Positions 13,261 through 24,501 of a stretch of 64,000 nt of DNA are shown here, piece by piece. Position 1 is the first letter of the stretch. Every line of letters starts with the position of its first letter. Source of the DNA: Ophioderma brevispina (Eukaryota; Echinodermata; Ophiuroidea; Amphilepidida; Ophiodermatidae); the NCBI GenBank assembly GCA_023653785.1, contig JAMKCH010078783.1:1-64000 (forward strand). The letters run 5' to 3'. The notes beneath the pieces were generated by a model. The model saw nothing but the letters and a program-made list of their open reading frames with translations. It did not search any database and was not told the DNA's origin. The translations under genes were made by a program, and so were the position numbers.

Positions 13261-16200
13261 ACCTGGGAAAAGGTACCTTTGAAAAATAAGGTTGCTCTGA
13301 ATATGACAGTTGTGCACATTCATGTCTATGGTCAGTGCACCATAGGGTTTACACAAAATTTTGATAGTGATTAGACAAGTGATCATACAGCAAATTTAGT
13401 GTCCCTTACAATTATGGCACGATTAGGACCAAGATTTCGGCGAGATTTTTTTCTCGCCAAAATTCTCGCCCAAACGCCATCTGTGGGTTTAAACTGTACA
13501 TTCTAATTCTTATGGATTTTATTGTTTGACGAGAATTTCTTTTTCTCGTTGTTTTTCAAATTCTTATGTTTATTGTTTGGGAGGAAAGGACGAGACTGGC
13601 TTTTGGATTTTTTTCTAATTCTTAGTATTTTATTGTTTGGCGAGAAAAGTGAGGAGAATTATTTTTTCGTTGGTTTTTTAAATTCTTATGATTTATTGTT
13701 GGCGAGAAAAAGTGACGAGGAAATTTTTTCGTGTTTTTAAAATTCTTATGTATTTTAGTGTTTGGCGAGGAAAGGACGAGATCTGCTTTATCGTGGTGGA
13801 TCTTTTCTAATTCTGATGATTTTATGGTTTGGCGAGAAAAGGGACGAGAATTTCTTTTCTCGTGTTTTTTTAATTCTTATGTATTTTATATTTTGCGAAG
13901 ATTTTTTTTTTCTCGCCAAACTCTCACACCCAAACGTCCTCTAGCGGGTTTAACTGTAAATTCTAATTCTTATGTATTTATTGTTTGGCGGAAAAAGTGA
14001 CGAGAATTCTTTCTCGGTGTGTTTTTTAAGTCTTATGTATTTTGTTGTTGGCGAGAAAAGTGAAGAATTTTACTTTTGAGTTGTGGATATTTTTCTAATT
14101 CCTTATGTATTTTATTGTTTGGCGAGGAAAAGTGACGTGAATTTTTTTACCGTGTGTTATTTCTATCTTATGTATTTTATTGTTTGGCGAGAAAGTGAAA
14201 AGAATTTCTTTTTTTGTTGTGTGTTTTTTTAATTGTCGTATTGTATTGATGTTTGTGCGAGGAAGAAAAGGCGCGATAAGGAAAGGAAAAGAAATTCTCG
14301 TCAACTTTTCTCGCCAAACAATAAAATACTTAAGAATTAGAAAAATATCCCCAAAGGAGAATGTAGATCTCGTCACTTTTTCTCGCAAACAATAAAAATA
14401 CATAAGAATTAAAAAAACAAGAGGAAAAGAAATTCTCGTCATTTTAAAAAAACACAAAGAGTAGAGATTCGTTATTGTGGATTTTTTTTTTTCAATTTCT
14501 ATGTGTTTTATTGTCTGCGAGAAAAGTGACGAGAATTCTTGCTCGTGTTGTGTTTTTTTTATTTCTTGTGAATATTTATTGTTTGGCGAGGAAAACGTGA
14601 CGAGTTATTTTCTCCTGTGTTTTTATTCTCGTTTATGTATTTTATTGTTTGGCGCGAAAAAGTGACAAGAATTTCTTTTTTTCGTTGTGTTTTTTTAAAT
14701 TCTTATGTATTGTAATGTTTTGGCGAGGGAAAGGACGAGATCTACTTTCTCGTTGTGGATTTTTTTTAGAATTACGTTTATTTTATTGTTGGCGGAGAAA
14801 AAGTGCACGAGAATTTTTCTCGTTTGTGTGGTTGTTTTTTCTTAATTATGTTTTATGTTGGGCGAGAAAAAGTGACGGAGAATTTCTTTTTCGTGTGTTT
14901 TTTTTCTAATTCTTTGTATTTTATTGTTGGCGAGAAAAAGTGACAAGATTCTGTATCGTTGTGGTTGTTTTTTAGAATTTTATGTATTGTATGTTTGCGA
15001 GGGAGGAAAAGGACGATGATCTACTTTCTCGTTGTGGATTTTTTTTCATAAATTTTTATGTATTTATTGTTTGCGCGAGAAAAAAGTGGACTAAGAAGTT
15101 CTATTGTCGTGGTGTTGTTTTTAAAACTTTTATGCTTTATTGTTGGCGAGAAAAAGTGACAAGAATTTTTTTTATTTATTTAGTTGTGTTTTTTTATAAA
15201 TCTTATGTATGTTGTTGGCGAGGAAAGGAAAAGGACGAAGATCTACTTCTCGTGGGTATTTTTTCATAATTTTTATGTTATTTTATTGTTTGTGGCGAGA
15301 CAAGTGACGAGAATTTCTTTTCTCATTGTGTTTTTTTTTTTCTTACGTATTTTATTGTTGGCGAGAAAAAAGTGACCAGAAAATTTTCTTTTTTGTGTTT
15401 GTGTGATTTTTTTATTTAGGTATTGTCTTGTTTGGCGAGGAAAAGGGCGAGAAAAAGAATTCTCGTCACTTTTTCTCGGCCCAAACAATAAAATACCATA
15501 AGATTAGAAAAATACCACAAGAGAATGAGATCTCGTCAATTTTTCTCGCAAAAATGACAATACATAAGAATTAAAAAAACAAGAGAAAAGAAATCTCGGT
15601 TCATTTAAAAAAACACAACGAGAAGAGATATCGTTGTGGATTTTTTTTCCTATTCTTTGGTTTTATTGTTGGCGAGGAAAAAGTGACGAGAATTTCTTTT
15701 CGTGGTGGGTTTTTTTTATTCTTATGCATTTTATCGTTTGGCGAGAAAAGTACGAGAATTATTTTCTTCCTTGTGTTTTTATTAATTCTTATGTTTTATT
15801 GTTTGGCGAGAAAAAGTGACAAGGAATTTTTTTTTCGTTGTGTTTTTTTTATAAATTTCTTATGTATTGTACGTTGGCGAGGAAAAGGACGAGATCTACC
15901 TTTAGGTGTGGATTTTTTCTATTACGTATTTTTTTGTTTTTGGCGAGAAAAGTGACAAGAAGAATTCTATTTTCGTGGTGTTTTTTTTAAATTTCTATGT
16001 TTGTATTGTTTGGCGAGGAAAAGGACGAGATAGACTTTATCGTTGTGTATTTTTTTCATAATTTTTTATGTATTTTATTGTTTGGCGAGACAAAGTGACG
16101 CGAATTTCTTTTCTGTTGTGTTTTGTTTTAATTCTATGTATTTTATTGTTTGGCGAGAAAAAGTGACAGAATTTCTTTTTTTGTTGTGTTTTTTTTAATT

Positions 16201-16319
16201 TCTTATGTATCCTTTTTATTGTTGGCGAGGAAAAGTTACGGAATTTCTTTTTTTTTTTTTTTAATTCTTATATATTTTATTTTGGCGAGAGAAAAAGCAC
16301 ACGAGAATCAGTTTTCTCA

Positions 16320-17115
16320 GTGGGGGAAACGGGGGGGGGCATAGTATTCTGCTTAGCTGTTTAGTCTCTCCTTCTCTCCTTCTTCGAACATAGCTTTTTT
16401 TTTGTAGCATTCTTATGCCTAACGGCTGGGCGATATTGGACCAAAAATCGACCGACCCCAGATACATCAGGGGGTACCATAGTTTGACCTTTACTTCATA
16501 GGGGGCAATAGAGGTCAAACAAACTCTAAAAATCTTGGAAGCCTACTTAAACGATAAGGTGCAACTTTTAAAAACTTTGCTTGAACTTCTGCATGAGCAT
16601 CGTCATTGGTCAGTGTATACAGCTTGTACACGGAATTAATATCGGAAATCATTAACGTTCAAAATGGCGGCATTATCTAATTATATGCCAAAAAAATGCG
16701 ATTTATCTCAAAATCGATAACACTGGATAGGTGTGCGGTGCCAAAAGTTGCGGGTAATGTCGAGACGAATCAAATGACAGAATATGGCCCAGGGGTCAAG
16801 TTGTTGGAAGATATGCAAAATGAGACTAATAATAGCAAAAACGCTTAAACTCATCAACCAAAGTAGTATTTATGTCAAATGGGTTCACAGGAACCACTGG
16901 GAAAAGCTCTATTTCTTATGTGCACAATATGGGGTCAAAGGTCAAAATGGGGTCATCTAGGGTCAAATATAAAAGAAGCTTTTAGTTGACCTACATAGCT
17001 ATGCAATCGGGTAGGCCATCATGAAAAGTGAAAACGTGTCCACAGTAACCCCGCACTAAGAGCCACCGTTAAGGGTCAAAGGTCAATAGACTTCATCATA
17101 CTGAACGGAATAGTC
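16320..17115. repeat. Non-minisatellite insertion rich in GGTCAAAGGTCA
   Basis: The ~70 bp array is interrupted by ~800 bp unlike it. The insert contains GGGGTCAAAGGTCAAAATGG (near 16,931) and AAGGGTCAAAGGTCAATAG (near 17,070), and resembles the AGGTCA-rich family at 10.9-13.3 kb. Minisatellite resumes with CTTTTCGTTGTG at its right edge. Its ends were not resolved and no coding was seen. Confidence 0.6.
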
Positions 17116-17640
17116 TCCTGGAGTTGTCTAGTTTCTTTTCGTTGTGTTTTTTCGAATTCTTAGTATTTTATGTTTGGCGAGAAAAAAAAAGTGACACGAA
17201 TTTATTTTTGTGTTGTGTTTTTTTAAATTCGTATTGGTATTGTCTGGTTGGCGAGGGAAAGGGCGAGAAAAAGAAATTATCGTCACTTTTTTCACGCCAA
17301 CAATACAGAATACATCGAATAGAAAAATATCCACAACCTGGAGAATGTAGATCTCGTCACTTTTTCTCGCCAAACAATAAAAATAATAAGATTAAAAAAC
17401 ACAACGAGAAAGCAATTCTCGCTCATTTTAAAAAAACACAAACGGAAGATGATCTCGTGGTGGATTTTTTTTCTTAATTCTTATTGTATTTTATTGTTTG
17501 GCGAGAAAAAAGTGACGAGAATTTCTTTTAGCGTTGTGTGTTTTTTTATTCTAGGCATTTTCATTGTTTGGCGAGGAAAAAGTGACGAGAATTCTTTTTC
17601 GTTTGTTTTTTTTAAATTCTTCTGTATTAATGTTTGGTAT

Positions 17641-19602
17641 GGAGCCCGTAAAGGTCAATGAAAATTATTTTTTATCTCGTTTTAACGAATACTCCCAATC
17701 TCATTGGAAGGAGTTTCTATCTGTTTGACGAGTTACTATCTCGTTTGTACGAGTTACTATCTCGTTTTGAACGGAACTACTATCTCGTTTTGAACGAGTT
17801 AGTAACTAGTTTGTACGAGAAACTATCTAGTTTGAAGGAATTTCTTGTTCTCGTTTGTACGAGTTATTTTCTCGTTTGTGTATATGAGGATACCGATCTG
17901 TTTGTACGACAACTATCTCGTTTGGATGACTATTATCGCGTTTGACGAGTGTAAGTCGTTTGTATGAGAGATACATCTCGTTTATACGAACATACTATCT
18001 AGTTGCACGAACATACTATATCGTTTGTCGAGTATGAACGCGATTGACTATCTCGTTTGGACGAGTTATGATCTCGTTTGAACAGATTATTATCTCGTTT
18101 GAACGAGATACTATCTGTTTGAACGAGTCCCCGATTATACGAATTATTAATACGTTTGTATGAGTACTTATCTCGTTGGTACGAGATACTATTTCGTTTG
18201 TACATAACAAATGAAAATACATTCTCGTTGTGGGACGAGTTACTATCTCGTTGTACGAGTTACTATCTTGTAAGAGATATATCTCGTTTTGAAACGAGTT
18301 ACTATCTCGATTGTACGAGTTATTATCTCGTTTGTACGAGTTATCTCGTTTGAATGAGATTCTATCTCGTTTGCAAGATTACTATCTCGTTGTACGGTTA
18401 TTATATGTCTTGAACGAGCTATTATATCGTTGGAAACGAGCTATTATTCGGTTGGAACGAGATTACTATCTTGTTTGTACGACTTATTAACTCGTTGGAT
18501 GACATACTCTCTCGTTGAACGACCTATATCTCTTTTGTACGAGTTAGTATCTCTTTTGAACGACATACTATACCGTTTGGATTGAGATAATAATCTCGTT
18601 TGTACGAGATCAGATTCGTGTACGACATAATGTAATATGTAGTTCTTCAAACGAGTAAAATAGTACAAACAAGATAGTAACTCGTTCAAACGAGATAGTA
18701 TGTCGGGCATTCAAAGAGATAGTATGTCCTACAAACGAGTTAATAACTCGTACAAACGAGATAATAACTCGTCCACACGAGATAGTATGTCGTAAAAACG
18801 AGTCGTATCTCGTACTACAAACGAGCTAGTATTCAATACAAACGATTACTTCGTAAAAAACGAGATAGAACTCGTACAAATGAGCACAGTAACTCGTTCA
18901 AACGTGATAGTATCTCGTACAAACGAGTTAATAACTCTTACCCACGAGATAATAACGCGTACACACGAGATTTGGATGTCGTACAAACGGATAGTATCTA
19001 TTCCTTTGGTACAAACGAGATGGTATATCCTACAAACGAGTTAATCATTCGTCCAAAGGATGTAACTCGTACAACAAACGAGACAGAACACTCGTTTCAA
19101 ACGGCGATAGTATTCGCTTACAAACAAAAACTCGTACAAACAAGATAGTATATCGTCCAAAACGAGATAGATATCGTCAAACTGTACAAACGAGATAGTT
19201 ATGTAGACAAAACTAGATAGTTGTCGTACAAACCAACGATTAGTATCTCATACAAAACGACTTAATAACTCGAACAAACGCGATAATAAGTCGTCAAAAC
19301 GAGAAGTAGTCGTACACACGAGATAGTATTCTCATAAAAAAGAGTTAATAAAACTCGCTACAAACGAGACAGAAAACTCGTTCAAACGAGATAGAATCTC
19401 GTACAAACGAGTTACTAACTCGTACCACCGAAGATAGTAACTCGTTCAAACGATGGATAGTATGTCTACAAACGAGATAGTAACTCGTAACAAACGAGAT
19501 AGTTAACTAGTTCAACACGAGATAGTAACTCGTTCAAATGAGACAGTATCTCGGTTCAAAACGAGATAAAAAAATAATTTTCCATGACCCCTTACGGGCT
19601 CC
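17641..19602. repeat. 1.96 kb foldback array of 21-bp mini-hairpin units
   Basis: The block is bounded by GGAGCCCGTAAAGGTCAATG on the left and its complement CATGACCCCTTACGGGCTCC on the right, each followed inward by an ATTATTTTTTATCTCG-type segment. The left half repeats a 21-bp unit (TCGTTTGTACGAGTTACTATC, written without its last base: TCGTTTGTACGAGTTACTAT). The right half repeats the complement. The switch lies near 18,640. Each unit contains CTCGT-TTGT-ACGAG, a 5-bp stem with a 4-base loop, so hairpins exist at two scales. It is nested in the minisatellite block. Confidence 0.85.
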
Positions 19603-20554
19603 GGAGTTAGGGGAGGAAAAGGCGAGCTCATTTCCGTGTGGATTTTTATAATTTATGGATTTTATGTTTGGCGAGAAAAGTGACGAGAATTCTTTTCTCC
19701 GTGGTGTGTGGTTTTTTTTAATTATGTATTTTATTGTTGGCGGAGCAAAAGTACAGAATTTTTTTCTCGTTGTGGTGGTGGTTTTTTTTAATGAGTTTTC
19801 ATGGTTTTGGCGAGAAAAAGAAAAAGTGACGGAGAATTTTTTTCTCGTTCTGTGTTTTTTTAATATTTTTTATGATTTTATTGCTTGGCAAGGAAAAGGA
19901 CGAGATCTAATTCTCGTTGTGAATTTTTTTCTAATTCTTCTTATGTATTTTAGTGTTTGGCGAAAAAGTGCGATAATACTTTTTCGTTTTTTTTTCAAAT
20001 TCTTATGTATTGTATGTTTGGCAAGAAAAAACTGACAAGAATTTCGTTCTCGTTGTGTTTTTTTTTCTACTTCTTATGTATTTTATTGTTTTGGGCTAGA
20101 AAAGTGACAAGAATTTCCTTTTCGTTGGGATTTTTCTAATTTTTTATGTATTTTATTGTTTGGCGAGAAAAGTGACGAGATTTCTTTTCTTTTTGTGTTT
20201 TTTTCGAATTCGTATGTATTTTGTTTGGCGAGAAAAAGTGACAAGAATTTCTTTTTTTGTTGTGTGTTTTTTTAATTGCTTCTTATTTGTAATTGTTTTG
20301 GCGAGGAAAAGGGCGAGAAAAACATTCTCGCACTTTTCTCTTTTTCTCGCCCAACCTAAAATACCTAAGTGATTAAAAATAATCCACAACGAGAAGGTGA
20401 TCTCGTCACCTTTTTCTCGCCAAACAATAAAATACACAAGGAATTTAAAAAAAAAAACACAACGAAGAAAAGAAATTTCGTCATTTTAAAAAAACACAAC
20501 GAGAAAAGAATTCCTCTCATTTTAAAAAAACCAACGAGCAAGAGATCTCGTTGT

Positions 20555-20750
20555 CAGGCCTTGTCTTTTGATCGTGCTAGTGCGATCGCACACCATCACA
20601 CACTAAATGTTCTTAAGGTGTGCGGTTTTCAGCACACCTAATCTGGTAAAATAATACCCAATTTGATACAAAATGCACACCTACAGCACACCTGACTCAT
20701 CTTCATAAGTTGCTATTTTAGCACGGTAGCATTTTTAAAGACAAGGCCTG
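20555..20750. mobile_element. ~196 bp MITE with CAGGCCTTGTCTTT ends (hAT-like)
   Basis: The element starts CAGGCCTTGTCTTT and ends AAAGACAAGGCCTG, a perfect 14-bp terminal inverted repeat. It sits in the minisatellite and is flanked by CGTTGT on both sides (20,549-20,554 and 20,751-20,756), a 6-bp or slightly longer target duplication. The interior has repeated GTGTGCGG/AGCACACCT words. CAGG termini and a 6-8 bp duplication suggest a hAT-type non-autonomous element; superfamily is an inference. Confidence 0.8.
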
Positions 20751-21723
20751 CGTTGTGGATTTTTTTTCTAATTCTTATGTAATTTTTATGTGTGGGCGAG
20801 AAAAGTGACGAGAATTTCTTTTTTCGTTGTGTTTTTTTTTTATCTTATGTAGTGACTGTTTGGCGACCGGAACAATGGACGAGATCTACTTGCTCGTCGT
20901 GGATTTTTTTTCTAATTCATATGTATTTTTAATTGTTTGGCGAAAAAGTGACGAGAATTTCTTTCTCGTGTTTTGTTTGTTTATTATGTATTTGTTTGGC
21001 GAGAAAGGGACGAGAATTTCCTTTTCTCGTTGTGTTTTTTCTAATCTTATGTATTTTGTTGTGGCGAGAAAAGTGAAAAATTTCTTTTTTCGTTGTTTTT
21101 TTTTAATTCTTATGTTTTCTTTTTGGCGAGGAAAAGGATGAGATCTACTTTCTGCGTTGTGTATTTTTTTCATATTTTTAGTTTTTTTTTTTTTTTTTTA
21201 ATTTTTTAGTTTTTTTGTGTGTGGTTGTGTGTTTTTTTTAAATTCTTATGTATTTTATTGTTTGGTGAGAAAAAGTGACAAGAATTTCTTTTTTCGTTGT
21301 GTTTTTTTTAATTCTTATGTATTTTATTGTTGGCGAGGAAAAGTGACGAGAATTTCTTTTCTCGTTGTGTTTTTTTTTCTAATTCTTATGTATTTTATTG
21401 TTTGGCGAGACAAAGTGACGAGAATTTCTTTTCTCGTTGTGTTTTTTTTTCTAATTCATATGTATTTTATTGTTTGGCGAGAAAAAGTGACGAGAATTTC
21501 TTTTCTCGTTTTTTTTTTTTTTTTTTTTAATTCTTATATATTTTATTGTTGGCGAGGAAAAGGACGAGATTCTACTTTCTCGTTGTGGATTTTTCTAATT
21601 ACTATATACTTTATTGTTTGGCGAGAGAATAGTGTTCCTTCTCATTGTTGCATTAATCAAGACGGGAAAAATATTTTTTACAAAAAAAGTGTCCCGAAAA
21701 AAACCCGGTCCTAAATCGTGCCG

Positions 21724-22813
21724 TAATCAATTAACATGACATTCAAACAGATGTCTGGCCTAGTCATCAAATGTTATTGATCCCCATGCTAGGTTCGTGA
21801 TATTTGAGCACAATATTGGCCTCTCGTTGTATTGTTTTTTGGATTAAATGTTTTATATTTTACACAATCATTTTTATTAAAGATGTCTTGTAATTCTAAG
21901 ACTTTTCTATGACTTTTAGATAATTTAAACACTTTTCCATGATTGTCAAGTGCTGGAAAAATGCATCAAAAAAAAAGATTCCTTCAGTTTAGAGGTTATA
22001 AATCAAATCCCACTCTAGAAGTTCAGGGAGGTTTTTTGAAAAAAGTTTTTTCTAATTTGAAGGGTGCTGAATCAGGAATTTTTGTGTTCAACCTCGGGAA
22101 ATGTGGTGAACTTTGTAAATAGGGGGTAAAAGTAATGTAGGTAAATTAGGACAGGGGTAAATTTGAAATCAAGTCAAATTGTGTTTAAATGTACACCAGT
22201 GTATTTGTCTCATTTTAAGGATTTAAAAAAGGTATAGTTTGAAGATAGTGAATTGCAAATACATCCCCGTATTTTAGTATGATTTATGTTACCCAGGACA
22301 GCATGGTCAGCTGTTGTTAATATGTGCTATCCAAGGCTGACTGAACAGAGGCCCTTGGTAGGTTAGCATGCCTTACCACATAGTGTGTGGTATGGTGGTA
22401 TGTAAAAAGTTTGTTGTTGTTTTTGGCAATTCCATTTAGTGTTCCGGCGCCCCAGAAAAAGGAAAACAAAAATGCAAAAATGAGGCCTTTCCACCCCAAG
22501 AACCAGAACGCCACTCACATATATGTTGCTAAAATAATATTGCAGCACATCCTGCAACGCCGGCAGGGCAATTGGGTCTTGGGGGGGGGAAAGGGTTGAA
22601 ATTATGGGAACATTTTAATTACCATTGAAGCCTGTATTATAACTTTACATAAACCCGACTTTTGGGAATTTATGTGGGATTTTTTGAAAACCAGCAAAAG
22701 GGTAAAAATTTGGGAGCATGTCGCTATGATTATGCAAAACGTGTCAAGTTCATCCGTTCTCATGAAAACTATAGAGGGCAATCCTTCATTCCTTATCGCG
22801 GCGATGCTCCTTT
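21724..22813. other. Unique sequence, no gene seen
   Basis: AT-rich sequence with no splice-supported exon. The overlapping 60-70 codon openings on both strands at 22,317-22,850 show no family resemblance. Confidence 0.5.
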
Positions 22814-23246
22814 GGTTCCAATTGAACTTCAACCTTTCAGATGAGGTCAATTTACATTTTCAGCCTATTTTACAACTTGACCTCACATGACCTTTGACCT
22901 TGGTATGTGACCTTTGACTCATTCAACAAATGAGGGATCACATGTTGACTACGGAACCAATTGGTTCCAATTGAACTTCAACCTTTCAGATGAGGTCAAT
23001 TTACATTTTCAGCCTATTTTACAACTTGACCTCACATGACCTTGACCTTGGTATGTGACCTTTGACCTAATCAACAAATGGGGGATACCAAGTTGCACCT
23101 GTGACAGAAGTTTGGTTAAATCCATCAAAGTATGTGGATATTACAGCAAATGTTAACCCTTTTCACCAACAACAGACAACAAACAACAGACATCAACGTG
23201 GACAAAGCGGATCCCTATGTATCTGCTGTCGTAAGGCAGGCGACAC
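22814..23246 (-). repeat. Dispersed repeat family C, copy 1, with internal duplication
   Basis: A ~150 bp segment starting GGTTCCAATTGAACTTCAAC occurs twice (22,814 and 22,963), each with TGACCTCACATGACC and TATGTGACCTTTGACC. It is followed by TCCATCAAAGTATGTGGATA and ends near GTAAGGCAGGCGACAC. The same sequence in opposite orientation lies at 60,370-60,640 inside the DZANK1 gene. TGACCTTTGACC is the complement of an AGGTCA direct repeat. Strand is set by calling the 60 kb copy forward. Confidence 0.75.
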
Positions 23247-24310
23247 AAAAATGAGTGCTACAAGCGAAATACACCTTTAATCACTTCCATACACAATTAA
23301 AGAAGAAATATACTTTGTTTAGCGAATATGAAATTATGTTATACTGTACAAGGAAAATATTACATTGTATTTAGTTTCCACCTTGTTGTTGATTATCTCA
23401 AAACACTAAAAAGCAAATTCCAAAACTTGTGAAAACATTTTCGATTCATAATTCTCAATTTACAATTCATATGAAGAGGTTGCCTTTCATCAAGGCATTG
23501 CGCTTTTTTTTTTTTTATTTGCTACAGTACTGTGTTGATGTGTAGTTAAGCGCCCTTCATTGGGATATCTGTGCATTGCTTTCCTCATTTATTTTATGTA
23601 TTTGACATTTTTGTTAAATTCTTATTTTCCGGGTAAATTTTCCATAACTTTCCTGCATGGGAACTGATTGGGCAATACACACTTCTGACCATTGTGGTCA
23701 AAGAAATGTGATTTACTTCTCGTCTGGCGGCAATTGGTTTTATGCAACTGTCAGGCATTCGTATTGTGCCTGTGGTTGAAGAAAGTGTTTGGTTGACAGA
23801 AGTTTGGCAGAGTGCAATAAATAGATCCTTACTGGGGATAGATAATCCCCATTATGATGACCACAAAATACTTTGACACATTATTCTTGCACAGAAAGTA
23901 TGCCTATTTGCGCAAAGATGGCTTGCTCCGCTCGGCCACGGTCTTTGCCCTTGACACATGGCTCCAGCGATCCTAGCTGTCCCCGCTTGGAAAAATTTTT
24001 GAAGTGGTCTTTGACAAGACTAATATAAAGGGGTGACAGTGATCATCATAGATGGGAATGATCAGACAATTTGTAATATGTACTGAAAAATTCGCTAATT
24101 TAGAAGTATTTTGCTATTATGAAAGAAAAACCTGTAATTTGTAACAAAATGAGGGTTTGATCAGGCACTCTAGTTGGGCCAGAAACAAGAAAGCATATAT
24201 AAAATGTGCCCCAAACTCACCTACTTCAAAGCACAGGAGTGATTCCAACTTGTGACCGCTGACAACTCTTGCCGTCATATTTGCAGGTTCCTGGAGATAT
24301 TGGCAGTGTT
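23247..24310. other. Unique sequence, no gene seen
   Basis: No convincing exon or repeat was recognised. A short T-tract lies near 23,507. Confidence 0.45.
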
Positions 24311-24501
24311 ACACCCAACAAGAGGGGGATTTAGAGGGGGGCGCGCCCGCGCGCGCCCCTCTATTTTTGCTGAGCACAGACGCCGGTGCCGCATAGAGCG
24401 TCCGAGCACACTGTAGATATATAACAATGACTTTTTTTATCACCGGGCGCCCTTTAGATCTCTGAGAATGACGGTAAAGACGCGCGGGCCGCCGTGTCGC
24501 A

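Larger units (their letters stand above)
13415..21723. repeat. 8.3 kb TIR-bounded block of ~70 bp minisatellite units
   Basis: The left edge is TA followed by TGGCACGATTAGGACC. The right edge is GGTCCTAAATCGTGCCG followed by TA, so the block has matching inverted termini and possible TA duplications. The interior is an array of about 70 bp units built as TTCTTATGTATTTTATTG, TTTGGCGAGAAAAAGTGACG, AGAATTTCTTTTCTCG and TTGTGTTTTTTT, with a variant carrying GAGGAAAAGGACGAGATCTAC. Units run mainly in one orientation, but ~170-200 bp inverted modules occur near 14,270-14,460, 15,440-15,620, 17,265-17,450 and 20,320-20,540. Units at 21,240-21,600 are cleanest. Many unit differences are homopolymer indels. 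Three distinct sequences are embedded and listed separately. Openings in this block are by-products of the repeat. Confidence 0.8.

Noticed and set aside
13522..15955. Many 60-120 codon openings with recurring FFFSRCVFF, YCLARKSDENFF-like peptides
   Set aside because: They are translations of the ~70 bp minisatellite in several frames; no start context, splice sites or domain.
17658..18353. Openings reading Tyr/Leu/Ser-rich repeats (YELLSR, TSYYLV)
   Set aside because: By-product of the 21-bp unit, whose length is a multiple of three; both strands are open.
13415..21723. CRISPR array
   Set aside because: Units are adjacent or contain no unique spacers, orientation flips, and the genome is eukaryotic.
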